Below, in pieces: positions 54,600-62,924 of a DNA stretch of 64,000 nt; the stretch's first letter is position 1; every line of letters starts with the position of its first letter. Made by a program: the position numbers and the translations under genes. The stretch covers positions 124,001 to 188,000 of the forward strand of contig CAVTZY010000017.1 in NCBI GenBank assembly GCA_963739235.1. Reading direction: 5' to 3'. Below the pieces are notes generated by a model. That model did not search any database and was not told the origin of the DNA. It saw nothing but the letters and a program-made list of their open reading frames with translations. Origin of the DNA: JAFNAG01 sp963739235. Lineage in GTDB: Bacteria > Acidobacteriota > UBA6911.

Positions 54600-54793
54600 C
54601 TGTGCCGCCCTTTCAGGGCTTGAGATCTCCGGTTCTCTACCCAGGGCTCACGCCCTGGGCTTTGCTTTCCCGCCCTTTCAGGGCTAAGCATTGCACGACC
54701 TTGAAAATCTCGAAGGGGTGGAGTAGCAGAGCCCAGGGCGTGAGCCCTGGGAAGCGGGAATCGGGCGGCAAGAGCCCTGAAACGGCGGCACAG
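54600..54793. repeat. R1-related hairpin fragment without R1 ends
   Basis: The outer arms CTGTGCCGCCCTTTCAGGGC (from 54600) and a near complement ending CGGCGGCACAG (54793) enclose two CCCAGGGC-type hairpins and GAAGGGGTGGAGTAGCAGAG. The modules are those of R1, but the GAATGGC ends and the GACAGG flanks are missing. It lies 30 bases after the TlpA-like gene. Confidence 0.65.
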
Positions 54794-54817
54794 GAAACCT
54801 GCGGCGAGAGCGCAACA

Positions 54818-54972
54818 TTTTCATGCGTCAGGGGTGCGCCCCAGCGTATGGGAGACTGTTCCGAAAATAGGCGGAGCCTTTGGAGACGCCGCACTCCAAG
54901 GCGCTTCGCGCAACGGTTGTGCTTTTCATGCGCTGTGGTGCGCCCCGACGCATGTGGGACTGCTTCGAAAAT
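54818..54972. repeat. Direct repeat of a 50-bp palindromic unit
   Basis: Two similar units, 54818-54868 and 54923-54972, each start TTTTCATGCG, contain GGTGCGCCCC, and end CTGTTCCGAAAAT or CTGCTTCGAAAAT. Each unit can fold (CATGCG ... CGCATG). The remainder of the 54567-55055 gap shows no gene. Confidence 0.6.
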
Positions 54973-55055
54973 GACTCGCCTCAGAACTGCAAAAGCAGCC
55001 ACTATCCTTGGAAGAGGGTTACTCTAATATCTAATCCTCACTAAGTGTCGCGTTT

Positions 55056-55802
55056 TTACGAGCGATTGGATTCTCCCACCTCCCCAATTTCGCCTTGTCC
55101 TATGCGGGCCAGGTAGAACGTTCGACAACCGCGGCGCATGCCGGGGGAGTGTCGCAGAAACGGCATGCCGTCAAACGCGCGAATCCGGTCAAATCCTGCT
55201 TTCAAGAGCACGCTCCGGATCTCGATTGCGCCCCAGCAGACCTGTTCGACGCGCTCTTTCCGCCTTCGCCAATGACGGCCCTCGCGGAAGAACCACTCCG
55301 CATTGGTCCAGGCTTTGTCGCGCGCCCGATCGTAGCCGCCGTGCAGCACGAGCGCAAAGTCGGGCTGCTCTATCCACCATGCCCTTGGCCAGAGCTTCTT
55401 GAAGGCGAGGCGTGTGTTCACGTCGAAATAAAAGTATCCGCCCGGACGGAGCGCGCGTGCCGCCGACGCGGCCACCAAACCCAGGTCGACATTGCGCGGC
55501 ACGTGGTTGATCGCATCAAATTCGCTGAGGACCAGATCTGCCGGCTCCGGAAGCTCGAAGTTTCGCATATCTGCGCGCAGGACTTGCAGGGACACGCCCG
55601 CCTTTTCGGCCTTTTGCCGCGCGAGACGGCACATGGTCGGCGAGAGGTCGACGGCATACATCTTGATGCCGCTGCGGGCCAGCGCAACCGCTGTCGTTCC
55701 CGTCCCGCACGCCAGATCGCACGCAGCCTTGACCTGCGGCAGGATGCAGCCCAACAATTTCGCACGCGCGGATTCAGAACACGGAATTCCCAAACCAAAC
55801 AT
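55056..55802 (-). CDS. SAM-dependent methyltransferase (type 11)
   Basis: A 248-residue class I methyltransferase. SAM loop: ACDLACGTGTTAVALARSG; acidic binding residue in MYAVDLSPTM; post motifs RADMRNFELPEPADLVLSEFDAINHV and ARALRPGGYFYFDVN. The C-terminal LLKAGFDRIRAFDG is typical. The N-terminal region before the SAM loop is short (about 28 residues), and an in-frame stop lies just upstream of ATG 55802, so the gene may have lost a few N-terminal residues. Substrate unknown. Confidence 0.82.
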   Translation of the reverse strand: MFGLGIPCSESARAKLLGCILPQVKAACDLACGTGTTAVALARSGIKMYAVDLSPTMCRLARQKAEKAGVSLQVLRADMRNFELPEPADLVLSEFDAINHVPRNVDLGLVAASAARALRPGGYFYFDVNTRLAFKKLWPRAWWIEQPDFALVLHGGYDRARDKAWTNAEWFFREGRHWRRRKERVEQVCWGAIEIRSVLLKAGFDRIRAFDGMPFLRHSPGMRRGCRTFYLARIGQGEIGEVGESNRS

Positions 55803-55906
55803 CCGGCGTTACCAAGAATTTGGAACTTTTTGACGCATGGAAGGTAAGTAATGAATGTGTTAGTCTCTGCAAATCGCGAGATGCAGGTTCGCTCGGAGGA
55901 ATTGAG

Positions 55907-56996
55907 ATGCCCATGCAAAGCAAGCAGCAAAAAAAGAGAATGGTACGTTGTATCACCTTTGGAATGGCCATTTTAACCGTCTTGATCGGACTCAACGAAC
56001 CGCAACTGGGGAGGGCGCAGTCGCAGGCCGCAGGCGCCGCGGCGCAGGCTCAAGCCGCTGCGCCAAGCATCCTTCGAGGTGGCGTCCATCAAACCCAGCG
56101 AGCCTTCCCCGATGGGCGTATTCATGATCAAGATAGGAGCTTCTCCCGGCGGCAGGTGGACGGCTTCGGGCATTACCGTGGGCATCCTCATTCAGCAGGC
56201 ATACGACGTTAGGGATTACCAGATCTCCGGCTTACCCAGCTGGGTGAATTCCGAAAGGTATGACATCGTTGCCAAGGCGGATACCCCGAACATCACCCGC
56301 GAGAACCTCAAGGTGCTGCTCCAGTCGCTGCTGGCGGAACGATGCAACCTGAAGTTGCACCGCGAAACCAAAGAATTACCGACTTATGAGCTGGTCGTGG
56401 GGAAAAACGGGCACAAGCTCCACTTATCAGAGATCCAGCCTGCCGCGCAGACAGATGCGCAGCCGCCCGATCCGTCGAAACCTGTCCAGGCAGGGGCCAT
56501 TGGCGGCGGAGCCGCTGCAGGCGGCGGTGGCGGCTATGTTAGCGTCGGTCCCGCCGGAAAAGTTGTCAACGGTGCCGGCGGAGCGGGTGGAGGCTCCGTT
56601 AGCGTCGGTCCCGGCGGAAAAGTTGTCGACGGTAACGCCCCAGTCAAGAGCGGGTCAACGATGAGGATGGGTAGGGGACAGCTGAGCGCCCAAATGACTC
56701 CCGTCTCGGCGATTGCCGCGATGTTGGCACAACAACTGGGCCGGCCTGTAATCGATAAGACGGATATCAAGGGCAGCTATGATTTCACCCTGCAGTGGAC
56801 GCCGGACGAAACTCAGCGAGGCATTGGGTTTGGAGGAGTTGAGAAGCCCCCGAGCGATAGCCCACTGCCGGCGGATCCATCGGGCCCCTCGATCTTCACG
56901 GCCGTGCAGGAACAGCTCGGGCTCAAACTCGAAGCATCAAAGGGTCAGGTTGAGACCCTGGTGATCGACCACATTGAAAAACCCTCTGGAAATTAG
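55907..56996 (+). CDS. TIGR03435-family (Solibacter-type) protein, with one frameshift
   Basis: A secreted protein of a family expanded in Acidobacteriota. The signal peptide part begins at ATG 55907 (GGAGGA six bases upstream; MVRCITFGMAILTVLIGL). At about 56067 the frame shifts by one base and the family motif SFEVASIKPSEPSPMG continues in the next frame. Further markers: ITVGILIQQAYDVRDYQISGLPSWVNSERYDIVAKAD, LLQSLLAERCNLKLHRETKELPTYELVVGKNG, and the C-terminal DFTLQWTPDE and EQLGLKLEASKGQVETLVIDHIEKP. A glycine/valine repeat segment (SVGPAGKVVNGAGG / SVGPGGKVVDG) lies in the middle. Function unknown. Confidence 0.8.
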
Positions 56997-57032
56997 TGGA
57001 TCATGGGGAATAGAGCATAGTCAAGGAGTTCC

Positions 57033-57112
57033 AATAGGACCCTGAAGGTCCAGCGGGATAGTCCAGGGCGCAGGCCCTGGGAGCTGACGTAGAGCAAGGA
57101 ATCAGCTTTGTC
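57033..57112. repeat. Truncated R1 fragment
   Basis: About 80 bases matching one half of R1 copy 5: ACCCTGAAGGTCCAGC, the hairpin CCAGGGCGCAGGCCCTGG, and GTAGAGCAAGGAATCAGC. No R1 ends are present, so it is a decayed copy. Confidence 0.55.
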
Positions 57113-57169
57113 AGCAGCAATTTCGGGGCGGGAGATCATCAGAGAAAGGATGTGGTGATCGGCTTTCCT

Positions 57170-57331
57170 GGGATCGCCGCGCCCCAGCGCGGCGCAGTTG
57201 ATTTTTCGCAGTCGTCGCCTATTCCCGCCCCACCTTTCTGGATCAAAGCGCTCCCCTTACCCGACAAGAGGGTGATGGGTGACTCAAATAGGTCCGGTGA
57301 AAATTTGCCGCGCTGGGGCGCGGCGATCCCA
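57170..57331. repeat. Element with perfect 25-bp inverted ends
   Basis: The arms 57170-57194 (starting TGGGATCGCCGCGCC) and 57307-57331 are exact complements. Each arm is itself partly palindromic (GCCGCGCCCCAGCGCGGC). The 112-base interior is non-coding. No convincing target duplication. It fills the leader region of the TonB receptor gene; only one copy is visible here. Confidence 0.6.
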
Positions 57332-57511
57332 GATGGCCATTGAGTTGCCAGAGAACCCCAGGAAAATGGTCTGATTAAATGCTCTGCATCGATAAATTTA
57401 GAGTGATGCGTCTTGAGGGAAAGCACATCCGACAGTTCGGTCTTAACCTTTCCCTCATGATTCGGCGGCAAGGAATAGAAGAATTGCTGCCATGACGGGC
57501 TTGTGACACTT

Positions 57512-60500
57512 ATGCGCAAATATCTTGCTTGCCTGACCGCCGCCTTGATGACCTTATTCTGTCTCGGCACTTTGCACCTGACGGCGGCGGAACATCACGG
57601 TCTGGTGAAGTTCGGCGGCGTGCCGGTTCCCGGAGCCACGGTAACAGCGGTTCAGGGTGAAAAGAAACTGGTCACCATCACTGATCCGCAAGGCTACTAC
57701 GCATTTCCAGATCTTCCGGACGGAGTCTGGGTGGTTCAGGTCGAGATGCTCTGCTTTTCGCCATCCAAACAAGAGGTGCCCGTTGCAGCAGGCGCACCCG
57801 GAGTGGAGTGGGAATTGAAGTTGCTCCCCATTGATGAGATCAAGGCGGTGAAAAGCGCTCCTGCAACACCCGCGCGTCAGCAGGCACAGCCACTACCTGC
57901 CGCCGGCGCTTCGGCCGTCAAAGCGGAGGCCAACAAGGGCGCACCTCCGGGTAAAGTGTCTCCCAACGCCAAGGCCGACCAGGCAGCACAGTCCGCTGCC
58001 AGTTCACAAGACAAGTTTCAGCGGACGGATCTGAATGCCGCAAACCCGAATACGAGCGGCGCCGCCGCTGCCAGTGGCGAGTCCGGTGCCTTTGGGGGCC
58101 AGAGTCCTGACGAACTCGTCCAACGAGCCGCCGACGGCCTGCTCGTCAATGGCAGCGTGAATAACTCCGCCAGTACCCCATTTTCACAACTCCCTGCGTT
58201 CGGCAATCTGCGCAAGGGCATGGGATCTCTGTATAACGGCAGTCTTGGTCTGATCCTGGATAACTCAGCGCTGGATGCCCGCTCGTATTCCTTTACAGGA
58301 CAGGATACTTCCAAGCCGGCGTATAACCATCTGACAGGCGTGGCGGCTTTCGGCGGTCCGCTCAGGATCCCGCGCATTGTCAAGAACGGCCCTGTTTTCA
58401 CCGTCAATTACCAGTGGACGCGAAATCGCACCGCCACGACCCAACCCGGCTTGATGCCGACTCTGGCGGAACGCGGCGGAGATCTCTCACAGCTCTTGAA
58501 TCCGCTTGGTCAGCCCGTACGGATCTTCGATCCGAAGACCGGATTGCAGTTTCGGGACAATGTGATCCCAACGGAACGGATCAGCGACCAGGCCAAGGCT
58601 CTACTGGATCTCTATCCAGTTCCAAAGATTGCCGGCAGCACGCGATACAATTACCAGATTCCTATTCTCGCGGTCACTCATCAGGACAGCCTCCAGACGC
58701 GTGCCAGCAAATCACTCAATCGGACAAATCAGCTGTCCGGCACCTTCGCCTATCAGAGTATCCGTGCCGACCATCCCAACCTGTTCGGCTTCCTGGATAC
58801 CACGGATTCGACCGGCCTGAACGCAAGCGTCAGCTGGCGGCACAACTTCACAAACCGGCTGCTCGCTAATGTGGGGTACCAGTACAGCCGGTCCGTCCAG
58901 GAGATCCATCCGTTCTTCGAAAACCGCAGAAATGTATCCGGCGATGCCGGAATCTCCGGCAACGACCAGAATCCCATGAACTGGGGCCCCCCGGACTTGA
59001 TCTTCTCCGGAGGCATCACCGCGCTATCGGATGCGCGGGCGTCCTCGAATCGCAACCAGACGAGCGCATTTTTGTACGCCATGTTCTGGAATCACGGCCG
59101 CCACGGCTTCTCGTTTGGCGCCGACTTTCGCAGGCAACAATTCAATTATCTGTCACAGCAAAATCCACGCGGCATCTATACATTTACCGGCGCGGCCACC
59201 CAATCGCCGGTGAACGGCCTTCCCGTTGCCGGCACCGGATCCGATTTCGCCGATTTTCTGCTGGGAATTCCCACGACCAGTACGATCGCCTTCGGTAACG
59301 CCGACAAGTATTTTCGGGCATCGTCCTACGACGCCTACTGGACGGACGATTTCAAGATCAGTTCCGGCCTTACGATGAACGCAGGAATTCGCTGGGAATA
59401 CGGGTCCCCGATCACGGAACTCCAGGGCCGCCTCGTAAACCTGGACATCGCTCCCGGCTTTGGGGCTGTGGCGCCGGTGTTGGCCAGCCATCCGATTGGC
59501 GGTTTAACCGGCGAATCCTATCCCACCTCGCTGCTCCGTCCCGACAAAAGCGCATTTCAGCCCCGGATCGGTTTCGCGTGGCGGCCCTTTCCCGCATCAT
59601 CCATGGTCATTCGCGCCGGGTACGGGATTTATTTCAACAGTTCCGTATACACGACGATCGCCGCACAGATGGCACAGCAGGCACCGCTTTCGAAGAGTTT
59701 GAGCGTGCAGAACAATTCCGCGAATCCGTTTACCATGGCGAACGGCTTCAACGCCTCGCCGACCGCTGTCGCCAACACTTTTGCCGTCGATCCCGACTTT
59801 CGTATCGGCTATGCGCAAACCTGGCAGTTATCGATTCAACGTGACCTCCCCGCAGCGCTACAAATGACGGCAATCTATCTCGGGACCAAAGGGACTCGCG
59901 GCACACAGGAATTCCTGCCCAATACTTATCCTACCGGCGCTGTGAATCCCTGTCCCTCTTGTCCGGCAGGCTTTGCGTACCTCACCTCAAACGGCAATTC
60001 AACTCGGGAGTCAGGGCAGATCCAGCTGCGCAGGCGTTTGCACAATGGTCTGACTGCGACCGTCCAGTACACCTATTCGAAATCGATCGATGACACCGCG
60101 CTGGGCGGCTGGGGTCCGGGAACCTCGGTGATCGCTCAGAACTGGCTCGACCTCGGAGCCGAAAGAGGCCTCTCGAGCTTCGATCAGCGGCACCTGATGA
60201 CCCTGCAGATGCAATATTCTACCGGCATGGGCGTGCGCGGCGGCATGCTGATGGGTGGCTGGAAGGGGCGACTCATGAAGGAATGGACCTTCACCGGCCA
60301 AGTCACCTCCGGCAGCGGGTTCCCGCTGACGCCCATTTATCTCGCGGCCGTGAAAGGGACTGGAGTGACCGGCAGCATTCGACCCGATACCACCGGCGTC
60401 TCACCCTATGCCGCTCCTCAAGGCTACTTCCTGAATCCCGCTGCGTATGCAGCCCCGACGTCGGGCAACTGGGGAGATGCCGGGAGGAACTCGATTACCG

Positions 60501-60712
60501 GTCCCGCCCAGTTTTCGCTGAATGCTTCGCTGGGGCGCACATTCCGGATCAGGGATCGCATTATGGTTGATTTACGTTTCGACGCGACCAACGTCATGAA
60601 CCACGTCACGTTCCCCAGTTGGAACACGACCGTAACCAGCGCCCAATTCGGGCTGCCGAACTCTGCCAATCCGATGCGCAGCCTGCAAACCACGCTGCGA
60701 GCGAGGTTTTGA
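57512..60712 (+). CDS. TonB-dependent receptor-like outer membrane protein with N-terminal carboxypeptidase-regulatory domain
   Basis: About 1066 residues. Signal peptide; a regulatory-like beta-sandwich (GVPVPGATVTAVQGEKKLVTITDPQGYYAFPDLPDGVWVVQVEM); an Ala/Pro linker; then a large barrel with alternating aromatic strands, including FGGPLRIPRIVKNGPVFTVNYQWTRN, WRPFPASSMVIRAGYGIYFNS and the terminal LQTTLRARF ending in Phe, as in Acidobacteriota receptors for large substrates. A classical TonB box is not obvious. Start ATG 57512 or GTG 57503. Two bases separate the stop from the downstream VWFA gene, so they form one operon. Confidence 0.88.
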   Translation: MRKYLACLTAALMTLFCLGTLHLTAAEHHGLVKFGGVPVPGATVTAVQGEKKLVTITDPQGYYAFPDLPDGVWVVQVEMLCFSPSKQEVPVAAGAPGVEWELKLLPIDEIKAVKSAPATPARQQAQPLPAAGASAVKAEANKGAPPGKVSPNAKADQAAQSAASSQDKFQRTDLNAANPNTSGAAAASGESGAFGGQSPDELVQRAADGLLVNGSVNNSASTPFSQLPAFGNLRKGMGSLYNGSLGLILDNSALDARSYSFTGQDTSKPAYNHLTGVAAFGGPLRIPRIVKNGPVFTVNYQWTRNRTATTQPGLMPTLAERGGDLSQLLNPLGQPVRIFDPKTGLQFRDNVIPTERISDQAKALLDLYPVPKIAGSTRYNYQIPILAVTHQDSLQTRASKSLNRTNQLSGTFAYQSIRADHPNLFGFLDTTDSTGLNASVSWRHNFTNRLLANVGYQYSRSVQEIHPFFENRRNVSGDAGISGNDQNPMNWGPPDLIFSGGITALSDARASSNRNQTSAFLYAMFWNHGRHGFSFGADFRRQQFNYLSQQNPRGIYTFTGAATQSPVNGLPVAGTGSDFADFLLGIPTTSTIAFGNADKYFRASSYDAYWTDDFKISSGLTMNAGIRWEYGSPITELQGRLVNLDIAPGFGAVAPVLASHPIGGLTGESYPTSLLRPDKSAFQPRIGFAWRPFPASSMVIRAGYGIYFNSSVYTTIAAQMAQQAPLSKSLSVQNNSANPFTMANGFNASPTAVANTFAVDPDFRIGYAQTWQLSIQRDLPAALQMTAIYLGTKGTRGTQEFLPNTYPTGAVNPCPSCPAGFAYLTSNGNSTRESGQIQLRRRLHNGLTATVQYTYSKSIDDTALGGWGPGTSVIAQNWLDLGAERGLSSFDQRHLMTLQMQYSTGMGVRGGMLMGGWKGRLMKEWTFTGQVTSGSGFPLTPIYLAAVKGTGVTGSIRPDTTGVSPYAAPQGYFLNPAAYAAPTSGNWGDAGRNSITGPAQFSLNASLGRTFRIRDRIMVDLRFDATNVMNHVTFPSWNTTVTSAQFGLPNSANPMRSLQTTLRARF

Positions 60713-60714
60713 TT

Positions 60715-62814
60715 ATGAGGCTGATGTCGGCGTTCCTCCTTTTTTCGCTCGCCACCGCTCCGCAGCAGGTCGGCCAGAATGCGCCCATGACCGCGACCGG
60801 TCAGACCACTTTCCGGGCATCGAGCCAGCTCGTGGTTGAAACCGTCATCGTTAAGGACAAGAACGACAATCCGGTCGAGGGCCTGACCGAGAAGGACTTC
60901 CTGGTCACCGAGGACGGCGTGCCGCAGACCATTCAATTTTTCGAAGCCCAAAAGTTGCCGGAGACGCCTGACGCAGTGCCGCTTGCGGCGCCGCTCCCGC
61001 CCAAGCTCCTGGACAAGCTGCCCCGGACCCAGATCTCACCCGAACAGCCGGGCCGCATTCGATATAGCGACCACCGCCTGCTGGCACTGTATTTCGACAT
61101 GACCGCGATGCCGCCGATGGACCAATATGCGCGCATTAAATGCTGCCAAGAAGTTTGTCCAAACTCAGATGACCGCCGCAGATCTAATGGCCATTATGAT
61201 GTTTTCCGGCGGTGCAGTGCGAACCCTGGTGGATTTCACGGCCGATCGGGACCGGCTGCTGAGCATCATTCGAAACCATGATTGTAGGAGAAAATGAAGA
61301 CGCGGTGGCCACCGACGATACCGCATGCCGACACCGGTGCGGCGTTCGGCCAGGACGACACCGAATTCAACATCTTCAATACCGACCGCCAGCTGTCCGC
61401 AATTCAAACGGCCGCCAAGATGCTGGGGACACTCAGCGAGAAAAAATCGCTCGATCTATTTCGCCAGCGGCCTCAGGCTGAACGGCATCGACAACCAGGC
61501 CCAACTGCACGCGACGATCAACGCGGCCATCCGCGCGGGCGTGTCCTTCTGGCCCATCGACGCCCGCGGCCTGCTGGCGCAGGCTCCCCTCGGCGACGCC
61601 ACCAGGGGTTCGCCCGGCGGGGTCGGCATGTACAGCGGCGCTTCCGCAATGGCGATGATGACGAATTTCCAGCGCTCGCAGGACACCCTCTGGACCATGG
61701 CCGCGGATACCGGCGGCAAGGCATTGCTTGACAGCAATGACCTGGCGGCCGGAATCATCCAGGCGCAGAAGTCCATTTCGAGTTATTACATCCTCGGCTA
61801 TTACACCAGCAACGAAGCCCAGGACGGCAAATTCCGCCGGATCAAGATTGTGCTCAACAACGGGCTGTCGGCCGCGCTCGATTATCGCCAGGGCTATTAC
61901 GCCGGCAAGGTGTTCGCCAAATTCACGGTTGCGGACAAGGAGAGACAGCTCGAGGAAGCGCTGATGCTGGGAGATCCGATCACGGAACTCACCATCGCCA
62001 TGGAGATCGACTACTTCCAGTTGAACCGGGCCGAGTACTTTGTGCCGCTGACGCGTGAAAATCCCGGGGCGGGAACTGGCGCTGGCACGTCGCGGCGGAT
62101 TCGATCACACCCTCATCGATTTTATCGGCGAGATGAAGGACGAGTACGGAACCACCATTCAGAATCGTTCGCGACAAGGTGGACATCAAATTGAGCGATG
62201 CCACCGCGGCAGAACTGGCAAAGCGCCCGATTCAATACGACACCGGTTTCACCCTGCTTCCCGGCGGCTACAAGATCAAGTTTCTCGCCCGCGACGCCGA
62301 GACCGGCAGAATCGGCACGTTCCAGATGAATTTCGTGATCCCCAACCTCAACAAGGAAGAAAAGCGCATTCCGATCAGTTCGGTGATCCTGAGCAGCCAG
62401 CGCACGGACCTTCGTGACGCGCTCTACAACGCGACCAAGGAAAAGGACCGGGAGCGGATCGACGCAGCGAATCCGCTGATGCAGGACGGGCAGAAGCTGA
62501 TTCCCAGCGTCACGCGCGTGTTCCACACGGACCGGGACCTGTACGTATTTCCTCAGGCCTATGACCGGGGAGCCGTGAGCGCTCAGCCGCTGGTCGCATT
62601 CGTGACTTTCTATCGAGGTCAGACCAAGGCGTTTGAAACGCCGCCGCTCGCGGTGACCGACCCGCCGAATCCCCAATCGAAGGCGGTGCCCCTGAGATTC
62701 AGCCTTTCCTTGAGCAATCTCCCCCCAGGCGAGTACAACTGCCAGGTAACGGTTGTAAGCCCGAGCGGGCAGAAGGCCTCCTTCTGGCAAGCCCCGGTGA
62801 TGCTCATTCGATAG
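60715..62814 (+). pseudogene. VWFA-related acidobacterial domain protein (TIGR03436), frameshifted about six times
   Basis: Exported protein beginning MSAFLLFSLATAPQQ, then VVETVIVKDKNDNPVEGLTEKDFLVTEDGVPQ, ALYFDMTAMPPMDQ, VGYYTSNEAQDGKFRRIKIVLNN-type strands and a C-terminal GQKLIPSVTRVF module. The coding frame changes near 61135, 61277, 61325, 61457, 62058 and 62163, with protein similarity continuing each time and no lost segment. It follows the TonB receptor by two bases, a common pairing in this phylum. Given the clean intervening protein, consensus indels are more likely than true decay. Confidence 0.8.
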
Positions 62815-62820
62815 GGATTT

Positions 62821-62878
62821 CGGGGACAGGCTACGCTTTCGCCAGTTTCGAAAAAAGTAAAAGCGTAGCCTGTCCCCG
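62821..62878. repeat. GGGACAGGC-type long hairpin, unoccupied
   Basis: Perfect 19-bp arms CGGGGACAGGCTACGCTTT (62821-62839) and the complement (62860-62878), loop 20 bases. It lies between the convergent VWFA and protease genes. No R1 element is inserted here, so it represents an empty target. It may also work as a bidirectional terminator. Confidence 0.8.
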
Positions 62879-62924
62879 ATACCCAGACGACGCACGGAGG
62901 CGCACTCTCGGCAGCCCTGCGTGA

